DNA of 41,072 nucleotides from Actinomycetota bacterium (GTDB lineage: Bacteria > Actinomycetota > Actinomycetes > Streptosporangiales > Streptosporangiaceae). Shown piece by piece: positions 8,351 to 15,447 of the stretch. Both the position numbers and the translations under genes were made by a program. The notes under the pieces are model-generated. The model was not told the DNA's origin. It worked only from the letters and a program-made list of their open reading frames with translations, and ran no database searches. Position 1 is the first letter of the stretch, and every line of letters begins with the position of its first letter. Location of the stretch: the NCBI GenBank assembly GCA_003164955.1, contig PLRW01000027.1:1-41072 (forward strand), given 5' to 3'.

Positions 8351-8355
8351 AGCCT
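8327..8355 (+). promoter_or_regulatory. Predicted promoter for a leaderless vsr-like mRNA
   Basis: CTGACC (8327-8332), a 17-bp spacer and TAGCCT (8350-8355) form a reasonable vegetative promoter. The ATG at 8364 begins 8 nt after the -10, so transcription would start at or next to the start codon. No ribosome-binding site is present, which agrees with leaderless translation. Confidence 0.45.
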
Positions 8356-8363
8356 TGTGCGCC

Positions 8364-8936
8364 ATGGCGGACCAACCCGGGGCCTCCGGCTCCCCAGAGG
8401 CGTCCCGCGGGCCCCGGACGTCCCGCTATCCACAGGCTTCCAGCGAAGGCCGTTCGGCCAACATGCGTGCCATCCGGCGGACCGACACCAAGCCCGAGCT
8501 GGCCCTCCGCCGGGCGCTGCACCGGCTGGGGTACCGGTTCCGCAAGGACTACCGCCTCGACCTGGCCGCCGGCAAGCGGGTACGGCCCGACATCGCGTTC
8601 ACGGCGCGCAAGGTCGCGGTCTTCGTGGACGGATGCTTCTGGCACGCCTGCCCGGACCACGGCTCCAAACCGTCGGTCAACCAAGGGTACTGGGCGCCGA
8701 AGCTACTGCGCAACGTGGAACGGGACCGCGCGGCCGATTCCGCGCTGGAGCTGGCCGGCTGGCAGGTGGTCCGGCTCTGGGAGCACGTGCCGATCGACGC
8801 CGCCGTCGCCGCCGTGGTCGCCGCACTGGGTACCCCGGGCCAGCAAATGCCCCGGCCGCCGCAGCAGTCCCACGAGCCGGGCCAGCAAAAGGACCGCCAG
8901 CACGCCACGCCACCAGCGGACCTGTCACACTCTTGA
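8364..8936 (+). CDS. vsr: Very-short-patch-repair (Vsr)-type DNA mismatch endonuclease
   Basis: This is a 190-residue protein with the full Vsr-type core. It has RSANMRAIRRTDTKPELALR near the start (about residues 30-49), RPDIAFT with the catalytic Asp, FVDGCFWHACPDH with the metal/zinc His and Cys residues, YWAPKLLRNVERDR and GWQVVRLWEHVP. Vsr nicks beside T:G mismatches that arise from deamination of 5-methylcytosine. Its usual partner, a Dcm-type cytosine methyltransferase, is not in the window, so it appears solitary. The last 35 or so residues are a Gln/Pro-rich tail outside the family core. The ATG at 8364 is preferred; a TTG nine bases earlier is in frame. Confidence 0.88.
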   Translation: MADQPGASGSPEASRGPRTSRYPQASSEGRSANMRAIRRTDTKPELALRRALHRLGYRFRKDYRLDLAAGKRVRPDIAFTARKVAVFVDGCFWHACPDHGSKPSVNQGYWAPKLLRNVERDRAADSALELAGWQVVRLWEHVPIDAAVAAVVAALGTPGQQMPRPPQQSHEPGQQKDRQHATPPADLSHS

Positions 8937-8993
8937 TCGGCTTGCCACTGGGCTTGTTCCACCTGTGATCGACCGCAGCAGCGCGAGGAACCC

Positions 8994-9533
8994 ATGCGTG
9001 TATACCTTCCGTCGACCCTCCCGGCGCTCGCCGCCGCACTCAAGACCGGCGAGATCGGGCCGGCCCCTCAGCTGGGGTTTGCCGTCACGCCCGCGCTCCG
9101 CGAGGGTTACGCCGTCGGCGACGTGGACGAACTCGAGTACATCGCCCTCATGGAGGGGGCGCGCACGTCCCTGCGGCTGCTGGCCACCGATCCCGGCGCG
9201 CCGCCGCGCCGGGTCGTCCTGGCCGCGGAGGTCTCCGATGACGACATCGGCCGGGCCGGCGACCACGGCCAGCCCGCCGCTGTCCAGATCCTGAGCGCGA
9301 TCCCGCTCACCGACGTCGCCGCCGGCCATATCGACGGCCTGGACGCCGCCGATGACGTGCGGGCCGCGGTCGCCGCGCTCGCCGCCGCGGACGAGGGGGA
9401 CGACGACGCCCGCTTCACCGTGGACGGCGCCGAGGGTCACGAACTCATGTGGTACGCGACCCAGGAACTCGAGTTCTCCGACGGAGACAGATTCATCGAC
9501 TGGGATGGGGGGCCCTCAGCTCCGGGCCGGTGA
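8994..9533 (+). CDS. DUF6912 family conserved actinobacterial protein
   Basis: This is a 179-residue soluble acidic protein of unknown function. It begins MRVYLPSTLPALAAAL and continues GFAVTPALREGYAVGDVDELEYIALMEGARTSLRLLA, the recognisable core of a protein widely conserved in actinomycetes and often annotated DUF6912. The second half carries alternating strands (RRVVLAAEVSDDD, PLTDVAAGHIDG) and a C-terminal DLMWY-like region (HELMWYATQELEF). There is no signal peptide or membrane segment. GAGGA lies about 5 nt before the ATG. It sits between vsr and pruA on the same strand but with its own ribosome-binding site and a gap, so co-transcription is uncertain. Confidence 0.75.
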   Translation: MRVYLPSTLPALAAALKTGEIGPAPQLGFAVTPALREGYAVGDVDELEYIALMEGARTSLRLLATDPGAPPRRVVLAAEVSDDDIGRAGDHGQPAAVQILSAIPLTDVAAGHIDGLDAADDVRAAVAALAAADEGDDDARFTVDGAEGHELMWYATQELEFSDGDRFIDWDGGPSAPGR

Positions 9534-9560
9534 GCACGCGGGCAAAGAGGGGTAGCCTCC

Positions 9561-9590
9561 GAGCATCGAGGTGAAGAGCATCGAGGTGAA
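9561..9590 (+). repeat. 15-bp tandem duplication before pruA
   Basis: GAGCATCGAGGTGAA occurs twice in direct succession (9561-9575, 9576-9590), just upstream of the GGGAGG ribosome-binding site of pruA. Confidence 0.85.
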
Positions 9591-9609
9591 CAGCAGGGAG
9601 GTCGCCGGC

Positions 9610-11238
9610 ATGGATGCCGTCACCGACGTGCCGGTCCCGGCCAACGAGCCGGTCCGTCAGTACCAGCCGGGGAGCCACGAGCGAACCGTGCTGGAGAAGA
9701 AGATCAAGCAGCTCGCTGCCGAGCGGGCCGAACTTTCCATGACCATCGGCGGTCAGCTCCGGATGGGCGGCGGCGACGCGATCGACGTGGTGCAGCCGCA
9801 CAACCACCGGCACGTCCTCGGCCGCCTGGGTAACGCCACCGACGAGGACGTGGCCGCCGCGATCGGCGCCGCCGGCGCCGCCGCGCCGGGCTGGCGGGCG
9901 CTGTCCTTCGACGACCGCGCCGCCGTGTTCCTGCGCGCCGCCGACCTGCTCGCCGGTCCGTGGCGCGCGACACTGAACGCGGCCACCGTGCTCGGCCAGT
10001 CCAAGTCGCCCTACCAGGCCGAGATCGACGCCGCGTGCGAGCTGATCGACTTTTTCCGCTTCAACGTCCACTACGCGCGGCAGATCCTGGCCGAGCAGCC
10101 GCAATCGGCGCCGGGCGCGTGGAACCGGATGGAGTACCGGCCGCTCGAGGGGTTCGTCGTCGCGATCACCCCCTTCAACTTCACCTCGATCGCGGGCAAC
10201 CTGCCGGCCGCCCCGGCGCTGATGGGCAACGTGGTCCTCTGGAAGCCGTCCCCCACCCAGCAGCTGGCCGCGCACTACACGATGCGCCTGCTGGAGGCGG
10301 CCGGGCTGCCGCCGGGAGTGATCAACATGGTGACCGGGGACGGGCAGGCGGTCTCCCGGGTCGCGATCCCGCACGCCGACCTGGCGGGCATCCACTTCAC
10401 CGGCTCCACCGCGACGTTCCAGCACCTGTGGCGCACGGTCGGCGAGAACATCACCGGGTACCGCGGCTACCCGCGCCTGGTCGGCGAGACCGGCGGCAAG
10501 GACTTCGTGATCGTGCACCCGTCGGCGAACGAGAACGCCCTGGCCACCACGCTGATCCGCGGCTCGTACGAATACCAGGGCCAGAAGTGCTCGGCGTCGT
10601 CCCGCGCGTACGTGCCCCAGTCGGTCTGGGACCGGCACCGCGACGATTTCATCGACCAGGTCGAGTCGCTGACCATGGGCGACGTCGCGTCCGACCTGTC
10701 CCTGTTCATGGGGGCGGTGATCGATGAGCGGGCCCTGGCCCGGCACGCGGCCGCCTTCGAGCGCGCGCGCCACCGCCCGGCGGTCCGCGTGCTCACCGGC
10801 GGCCGTACCGACGGCCACGAGGGCTACTTCGTCGCGCCCACCGTGCTGGAATGCACCGACCCGGCGGACGAGGTGTTCACCACCGAGTATTTCGGGCCGA
10901 TCCTGGCCGTCCACCCGTACCCGGACGACCGCTACGCGGACATGCTGGCGCAGGCGGCCAACGTCGCCCCGTACGCGCTGACCGGCGCGATCCTGGCTCA
11001 GGACCGGGCCGCGATCGCCGAGGCGGCCGAGCAGCTCCGGTTCTCCGCCGGGAATTTCTACATCAACGACAAGCCCACCGGCGCGGTGGTCGGCCAGCAG
11101 CCGTTCGGCGGCGCGCGGGCCAGCGGCACCAACGACAAGGCCGGGTCGGTGTTCAACCTGATCCGCTGGGTGAGCCCCCGGGCCATCAAGGAGCTGTTCG
11201 TGCCGCCCACTGATTACCGTTACCCGCACATGGGCTGA
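9610..11238 (+). CDS. pruA: L-glutamate gamma-semialdehyde (1-pyrroline-5-carboxylate) dehydrogenase
   Basis: This 542-residue aldehyde dehydrogenase oxidises glutamate semialdehyde to glutamate with NAD, the second step of proline degradation. The family-specific N-terminus (NEPVRQYQPGSHERTVLEKK) is followed by the Rossmann segment ITPFNFTSIAGNLPAAPALMGN, the catalytic Glu293 in LVGETGGKDF and the nucleophile Cys327 in YQGQKCSASSRAY. EYFGPILAVHPYPD and the C-terminal QQPFGGARASGTNDKAGS are also typical of the monofunctional enzyme. I chose the ATG at 9610 because GGGAGG lies 8 nt upstream; a GTG 39 bases earlier falls inside a duplicated 15-bp segment. No proline dehydrogenase (putB) gene is adjacent, unlike many relatives. 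Confidence 0.94.
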   Translation: MDAVTDVPVPANEPVRQYQPGSHERTVLEKKIKQLAAERAELSMTIGGQLRMGGGDAIDVVQPHNHRHVLGRLGNATDEDVAAAIGAAGAAAPGWRALSFDDRAAVFLRAADLLAGPWRATLNAATVLGQSKSPYQAEIDAACELIDFFRFNVHYARQILAEQPQSAPGAWNRMEYRPLEGFVVAITPFNFTSIAGNLPAAPALMGNVVLWKPSPTQQLAAHYTMRLLEAAGLPPGVINMVTGDGQAVSRVAIPHADLAGIHFTGSTATFQHLWRTVGENITGYRGYPRLVGETGGKDFVIVHPSANENALATTLIRGSYEYQGQKCSASSRAYVPQSVWDRHRDDFIDQVESLTMGDVASDLSLFMGAVIDERALARHAAAFERARHRPAVRVLTGGRTDGHEGYFVAPTVLECTDPADEVFTTEYFGPILAVHPYPDDRYADMLAQAANVAPYALTGAILAQDRAAIAEAAEQLRFSAGNFYINDKPTGAVVGQQPFGGARASGTNDKAGSVFNLIRWVSPRAIKELFVPPTDYRYPHMG

Positions 11239-11330
11239 CCGGGTTGGCGCGCGGGTACGGCGTTCTTCATAAAGAATGGCCCCAGATAAACAACGGCCAC
11301 AGCACGCTGATCGGTACGGCCGGACTAGTC

Positions 11331-11369
11331 CGGACAGGATCGCCGGACAAGATCGCCGGACAAGATCGG
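11331..11369 (+). repeat. 13-bp tandem repeat, three copies
   Basis: CGGACARGATCGC is repeated at 11331-11343, 11344-11356 and 11357-11369 (last base varied). The end of the third copy forms the start of the GGAGG ribosome-binding site for the following HAD gene. Confidence 0.85.
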
Positions 11370-11377
11370 AGGTATCC

Positions 11378-12118
11378 ATTCATCGCCTGGTGCTCTGGAA
11401 CATCGATCTGACGCTGGTTGATGTAACACGGGTGACACGAGAGGCCTACGCGGAGGCCTTCCGCACCGTGACGGGACGGCCCCTGGTCCGGCTGCCGCAG
11501 ATGGCGGGCCGGTCAGAGTCGGAGATCTTCTTCGATGCGCTCGCGCTCAACGGAGTGGACGTCAGCGCCGTCGGCCCGTCCGAGCAGCTCCTGGTCCCGT
11601 TCGGAGGCGAGCTGGCCACCGCGCTCGCCGCTCGCCGGGACCTGCTGCCCCGCAACGGCCACGCGATGCCCGGGGCGCGTGCGGCCCTGACCGCGGTCGG
11701 GAAACTCGACGGCGTCATCCAGACCGTGCTGACCGGCACCAGCAAGCCGAACGCCCTGCTGAAGCTGCGCAGCTTCGGGCTGGAGAGCTTCTTCGACTTC
11801 ACCGTCGGCGGGTACGGCTCCGAGCCGTATCCGAAGGGTGCCCTGGTCCGCGTGGTCAGGCTCCGCGTGGCCGAGAAGTATCACGTCACCCTGGGCGAGC
11901 ACGCCTGTGTCTACGTCGCCGACTCGGCCCGGGACGTGGAGGCGGCCAGGATGGGCGGCGTGGCCTCGGCGGCCGTCGCCAGCGGGCGCTCGACCGCGGC
12001 GGAGCTCCGGGCGGCCGGCGCCGACACCGTGTTCGCCGACCTCACCGACGCTGCCGAGGTGGCCGTCGAGGTCGACCGCCTGACCCGCCCGCGTCCCGGT
12101 CCGCGTCCTGGCCCGTGA
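11378..12118 (+). CDS. HAD-superfamily protein with Asn at the nucleophile position
   Basis: This is a HAD-fold protein of about 246 residues. Motif I, expected as LWDIDGTL, reads LVLWNIDLTLVD, so the nucleophilic Asp is Asn and the Gly is Leu. Motif II is a Thr in TVLTGTSK, the motif III lysine is in PYPKGALV, and motif IV is VYVADSARDVEAA. A helical cap follows motif I. With Asn at the nucleophile, classical phosphoaspartate catalysis is not expected. Start choice: GGAGG at 11368-11372 is 5 nt before an ATT (11378), which gives the usual HAD N-terminus x-H-R-L-V-L-W. The GTG at 11390 is 17 nt from the SD and would remove the first strand; the ATG at 11276 runs through a tandem repeat with no SD. 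Confidence 0.75.
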   Translation: MHRLVLWNIDLTLVDVTRVTREAYAEAFRTVTGRPLVRLPQMAGRSESEIFFDALALNGVDVSAVGPSEQLLVPFGGELATALAARRDLLPRNGHAMPGARAALTAVGKLDGVIQTVLTGTSKPNALLKLRSFGLESFFDFTVGGYGSEPYPKGALVRVVRLRVAEKYHVTLGEHACVYVADSARDVEAARMGGVASAAVASGRSTAAELRAAGADTVFADLTDAAEVAVEVDRLTRPRPGPRPGP

Positions 12119-12163
12119 TCGCGCGTGCGTTCCCGCGCGTTACGGCTGATAATCGGCGGGTAG

Positions 12164-12313
12164 AGCCACCCGGGCGTTAACGAAGGGTGGGATTGCATCG
12201 CCGCCGCGGGCGGCAAGAGCCGGCTGAGCAAGGCCACTCCGCCGGTGCCGAAGGAGGCCATCGACAGCCTGCAGGCTGATGTCCACGAGGTGAAGGAGAA
12301 GGCACACCGATGA
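12164..12313 (+). pseudogene. C-terminal relic of a phage-holin-family (DUF1469-like) gene
   Basis: From a TAG at 12161 the frame is open to TGA 12311-12313. Its last 35 or so codons read GGKSRLSKATPPVPKEAI, then DSLQADVHEVKEKAHR. That is the conserved cytoplasmic tail of the actinobacterial holin-family membrane protein that normally precedes DUF3618 and DUF4235. The transmembrane part is missing, there is no canonical start in frame before the tail, and no room upstream for it after the HAD gene ends at 12118. The tail still overlaps the DUF3618 start by ATGA, as in an intact operon. I infer a 5' deletion. Confidence 0.6.
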
Positions 12314-12723
12314 CGACGGATAGACACGCGGAGACGGGCCCGGATTCCACCGTGCCCGACGAACCCGAGCAGCTCCGGCAGGAAATCGAGCGGACCCGTG
12401 AGCAGCTTGGCGAGACCGTCGAAGCGCTCGTGGCCAAGGCCGATGTCAAGGCGCGGGCCAAGGAGCGGACGGCCCAGCTGTCACAGACGCTGAAGGACAA
12501 GACCGCGCAGGCCAAGGAGCAGACCACCGCGCGTGTCGGGCAGGCACGGGGCCGGCTCGCCGGCAAGACTCCGGATGCGAAGACCGTGACCGAGCCGGTG
12601 CAGCGGGCTGCCCGGCACGTGAAGCAGCACGCGGCCACCCCGGCCGGGGGACTGGTCGCCGCGGCGGCCGCCGGGGCCGTCGTGCTGGGCTTCATCGTGA
12701 TCAGGCGGAGGAGACGGCGTTGA
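12310..12723 (+). CDS. DUF3618 family membrane-anchored protein
   Basis: This is a 137-residue protein with the DUF3618 signature PEQLRQEIERTREQLGETVEALVAKADVK at residues 17-45. A long, charged, probably coiled-coil helix rich in Ala/Lys/Gln follows (to about residue 100). One C-terminal transmembrane helix (GGLVAAAAAGAVVLGFIVI) ends in a poly-Arg tail, RRRRRR. The topology suggests a cytoplasmic coiled coil tethered to the membrane. Its function is unknown; it is normally co-encoded with a holin-family protein and DUF4235. The ATG overlaps the stop of the truncated holin relic, and its TGA overlaps the TTG start of the DUF4235 gene, so the chain is tightly coupled. Confidence 0.82.
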   Translation: MTTDRHAETGPDSTVPDEPEQLRQEIERTREQLGETVEALVAKADVKARAKERTAQLSQTLKDKTAQAKEQTTARVGQARGRLAGKTPDAKTVTEPVQRAARHVKQHAATPAGGLVAAAAAGAVVLGFIVIRRRRRR

Positions 12724-13007
12724 TCATCCTGAAGATTCTTTACAAGCCGTTCGGCATTATGGTGAGCGTGCTGAGCGGGCTGATCGCCGGCGCCATCTTC
12801 AAGCGTGTCTGGAGGTTCGCGGCGCACGAGGACGAAGCCCCGGACGCGACCGATGCCCGGCGCGGCTGGAGTGAGGTGCTCATCGCCGCGACGGTTCAGG
12901 GCGCCATCTTCGCCCTGGTCAAGGCGGCGACCGACCGCGGTGCGGCGACCGTGACCCGTAAGCTCACCGGTTTTTGGCCAGGTAAAGGGGCCGAAGTCGA
13001 AGACTAG
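12720..13007 (+). CDS. DUF4235 family small membrane protein
   Basis: This is a 95-residue protein with the DUF4235 pattern. It has an N-terminal hydrophobic segment (LYKPFGIMVSVLSGLIAGAIFKRVW), an acidic loop (HEDEAPDATDARRGWSEVL) and a second hydrophobic segment (IAATVQGAIFALVKAATDRGAA). Function is unknown; it probably inserts in the membrane with two helices. It starts at a TTG preceded by GGAGGAG at about 7 nt, overlapping the stop codon of the DUF3618 gene by 4 bp. It ends with TAG. Confidence 0.82.
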   Translation: MIILKILYKPFGIMVSVLSGLIAGAIFKRVWRFAAHEDEAPDATDARRGWSEVLIAATVQGAIFALVKAATDRGAATVTRKLTGFWPGKGAEVED

Positions 13008-13010
13008 CCG

Positions 13011-13048
13011 GTGTGACGCGCGCGGCCCAGTGTGACGCGCGCGGCCCA
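13011..13048 (+). repeat. 19-bp tandem duplication upstream of acetoacetyl-CoA synthetase
   Basis: GTGTGACGCGCGCGGCCCA occurs at 13011-13029 and again at 13030-13048, followed by the start of a third copy (GTGT). It sits immediately after the DUF4235 stop. Confidence 0.9.
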
Positions 13049-13065
13049 GTGTGTTGCGTACGGCA

Positions 13066-13094
13066 TTGCCAGCGTCACGCTCAGGCTGAATGCT
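13066..13094 (+). promoter_or_regulatory. Predicted promoter of the acetoacetyl-CoA synthetase gene
   Basis: TTGCCA (13066-13071), a 17-bp spacer and AATGCT (13089-13094) precede the ATG at 13101 by 6 nt. The spacer contains the octamer GTCACGCT, also found four times (one variant) before the vsr-like gene. Only a weak GAGG lies 2 nt before the ATG, so a leaderless transcript is plausible. Confidence 0.35.
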
Positions 13095-13100
13095 GAGGTC

Positions 13101-15179
13101 ATGGCCATCAACGAGGAAGCCAGTCCGGCCGGATCCGGGGCAGCAACGGACGAGTTGCTGGAGCCGGGGTACGGCGATGTGCTGTGGACCCCGGACGAGC
13201 GGGTCACCGAACGGGCCCGGATCACCGCGTACCTGCGCTGGCTGGCGACCGAGCGGGGCCTCGCCCTTGACGGCTACGACGCGCTCTGGCGCTGGTCGAC
13301 CAGTCACCCGGCCGATTTCTGGGCCACGATCTGGGACTACTTCGACGTGCTCGGCGAGCGCGGGACCGGGCCGGTGCTGGACGGCGGCCCCATGCCGGAC
13401 GTGCGGTGGTTCAGCGGCGGATGCGTTAACTACGCCCGGAACGCGCTGCGGGCCGCGCGGACCGATCCCGGCCGTGTCGCGCTGGTCTGCCGATCCGAAC
13501 GGGCCGAACGCGAGACCCTCACCTATGGCGAGCTGGCCGCCGAGGTCGCCCGGGTGGCGGGCGGCCTGCGTGACCTCGGCGTGACCACCGGGGACCGGGT
13601 GGCGGGGCTGCTGCCGAACGGCCCGCACGCGATCATCGCGCTGCTGGCCACGGCCAGTATTGGCGCCGTCTGGTCCTCGTGCTCGCCGGACTTCGGCGCG
13701 GCCAGCGTGATCGACCGGTTCGCGCAGATCGAGCCGGCCGTGCTCATCGCGACCGGCGGTTACTCCTACGGTGGCAAGGAGTACCGCCGCGACGACGTGG
13801 TCCGCCAGATCGCGGCCGAACTGCCGAGCCTGGCCGCAGTGGTAATGGTCGCCGGCGTGCCTGACCAGGACAGCGTGCCTGACCAGGACAGCCAGGGCGC
13901 CCAGGACCGGCCTCAGGTGCTCGCTTGGGCCACGCTGGGCGAGCCCGGCGGCGCGGAACCGGACTACGAGGACGTGCCGTTTGATCATCCGCTGTGGGTG
14001 CTCTACTCCTCGGGCACCACCGGCCTGCCCAAGCCGATCATGCACGGTCATGGCGGCGTCATCCTGGAACACCTCAAGACCCTGTCCTTCCATCAGGACG
14101 TGGGGCCCGGCGACGTGTTTTTCTGGTACACCACGACCGGCTGGATGATGTGGAACTTCCTGGCCGGCGGCCTGCTGGTCGGGGCGACGCTGGTGGCCTA
14201 CGACGGCAGCGCCACCTTTCCCGGCACCGACGCACTGTGGCGGATCACCGCGCAGGAAGCCGTCACCTACTTCGGGGTGGGCGCGCCGTATCTGCTCGCG
14301 TGCGCCAAGGCCGGCCTGGCACCCGGCCGCGACCTGGACCTTTCCGCGCTGCGCGGGCTCGGCTCGACCGGGTCGCCGTTGCCGCCGGAAGGCTACCAGT
14401 GGGTCTACGACCAGGTGAAGACCGACCTGATTCTCGGTTCCTTCTCCGGCGGCACCGACCTGTGCACGGGGTTCGTCGGGCCGTGCCCGCTGCTGCCGGT
14501 CCGTTCCGGTGTGATCGCGGGCCGCTGCCTGGGGGCGAAGGTGGAGGCGTTCGACCCGGCCGGGCGTTCCGTCGTGGGTGAGGTGGGCGAACTGGTCATC
14601 ACCGAGCCCATGCCCTCGATGCCGGTCGGCTTCTGGAACGACCCGGACCGCGCGCGCTACTACGGCAGCTACTACGCCGACTTCCCCGGCGTCTGGCGGC
14701 ATGGAGACTGGATCAAGATCCTGCCCGATGGCGGGGCTGTCATCTACGGCCGTTCGGACGCGACGCTGAACCGGGGCGGCGTGCGGATGGGCACCAGTGA
14801 GTTCTACCGCGTCGTCGAGGCGTTCCCCGAAGTGGCGGACAGCCTGGTGGTCGACACCGGTCAGCTCGGCCGCGAGGGGCAGCTCGTGCTGTACGTCACG
14901 CTCGCGCCGGGACAGGAACTCGGCGACGATCTCACCGGACGGCTCCGCGCGGCGCTCCGGGCCAAGCTGTCGCCGCGGCACGTCCCGGACGCTATTCACG
15001 CCGTCCCCGGCATACCGCGCACCCTTTCCGGTAAGAAGCTGGAGGTGCCGGTGCGGAAGATCCTCCAGGGCACTCCGGTCGCCGCGGCGGCTGACCCGGA
15101 CGCCCTGGTCAACCCGGACGTTCTGGTGCACTTCGCGCCCCCGGGCGGGCGCCGGGACGGTCACCGGAACGCGGAGTGA
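13101..15179 (+). CDS. Acetoacetate-CoA ligase (acetoacetyl-CoA synthetase)
   Basis: This 692-residue adenylate-forming enzyme activates acetoacetate with ATP and CoA in ketone-body or poly-hydroxybutyrate metabolism. The N-terminal ACAS-type segment (HPADFWATIWDYFDV) and FSGGCVNYARNAL are typical. The AMP-binding P-loop is YSSGTTGLPKPIMHGH; the core motifs include TTTGWMMWN, GSTGSPLPPEGY and HGDWIKILPDGGAVIYGRSDATLNRGGVRMGTSE, with the catalytic lysine in LSGKKLEVPVRKIL. An 18-bp in-frame duplication (13855-13890) inserts a second copy of VPDQDS in a variable loop. ATG 13101 (MAINEEAS) is preferred. An upstream in-frame start at 13032 would run through the 19-bp repeat. A 9-bp hairpin follows the stop. 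Confidence 0.92.
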   Translation: MAINEEASPAGSGAATDELLEPGYGDVLWTPDERVTERARITAYLRWLATERGLALDGYDALWRWSTSHPADFWATIWDYFDVLGERGTGPVLDGGPMPDVRWFSGGCVNYARNALRAARTDPGRVALVCRSERAERETLTYGELAAEVARVAGGLRDLGVTTGDRVAGLLPNGPHAIIALLATASIGAVWSSCSPDFGAASVIDRFAQIEPAVLIATGGYSYGGKEYRRDDVVRQIAAELPSLAAVVMVAGVPDQDSVPDQDSQGAQDRPQVLAWATLGEPGGAEPDYEDVPFDHPLWVLYSSGTTGLPKPIMHGHGGVILEHLKTLSFHQDVGPGDVFFWYTTTGWMMWNFLAGGLLVGATLVAYDGSATFPGTDALWRITAQEAVTYFGVGAPYLLACAKAGLAPGRDLDLSALRGLGSTGSPLPPEGYQWVYDQVKTDLILGSFSGGTDLCTGFVGPCPLLPVRSGVIAGRCLGAKVEAFDPAGRSVVGEVGELVITEPMPSMPVGFWNDPDRARYYGSYYADFPGVWRHGDWIKILPDGGAVIYGRSDATLNRGGVRMGTSEFYRVVEAFPEVADSLVVDTGQLGREGQLVLYVTLAPGQELGDDLTGRLRAALRAKLSPRHVPDAIHAVPGIPRTLSGKKLEVPVRKILQGTPVAAAADPDALVNPDVLVHFAPPGGRRDGHRNAE
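13855..13890 (+). repeat. 18-bp in-frame tandem duplication inside acetoacetyl-CoA synthetase
   Basis: GCGTGCCTGACCAGGACA is present twice in succession and codes for a repeated Val-Pro-Asp-Gln-Asp-Ser in a surface-loop region. The reading frame is preserved. Confidence 0.9.
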
Positions 15180-15183
15180 GAGC

Positions 15184-15255
15184 TTCCCGCGGACGGCCGC
15201 GGGAACGCGGAGCGCCGGATAGCCTAGGTGGCTGGCAGCGGGAGGACCCGCTGCC
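15184..15255 (+). terminator. Two perfect 9-bp hairpins after acetoacetyl-CoA synthetase
   Basis: TTCCCGCGG/CCGCGGGAA (15184-15192, 15197-15205, ACGG loop) starts 5 bp after the stop. GGCAGCGGG/CCCGCTGCC (15234-15242, 15247-15255, AGGA loop) follows. Neither has a U-run, as is common for actinobacterial terminators. The remaining 190 bp before the dehydrogenase gene hold a possible promoter: TTGGCG at 15369, 17 bp, then TACGAA at 15392. Confidence 0.55.
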
Positions 15256-15447
15256 GCCGCCCGCAACGCCGAACCGAACACGGTTACACACGGAAACCGG
15301 TCCGTAACTTCATGACGCTACGGTGCTCGCCGGGGCGGCCGGAATGCGGCCCCTCGCCGGACCGGTACTTGGCGGCCGGCCTCGTGCGGGGTACGAAAGT
15401 TACATATGCGGCTGAGTACAGCTGCGGGCCTGTAGGGACAGACAGCG

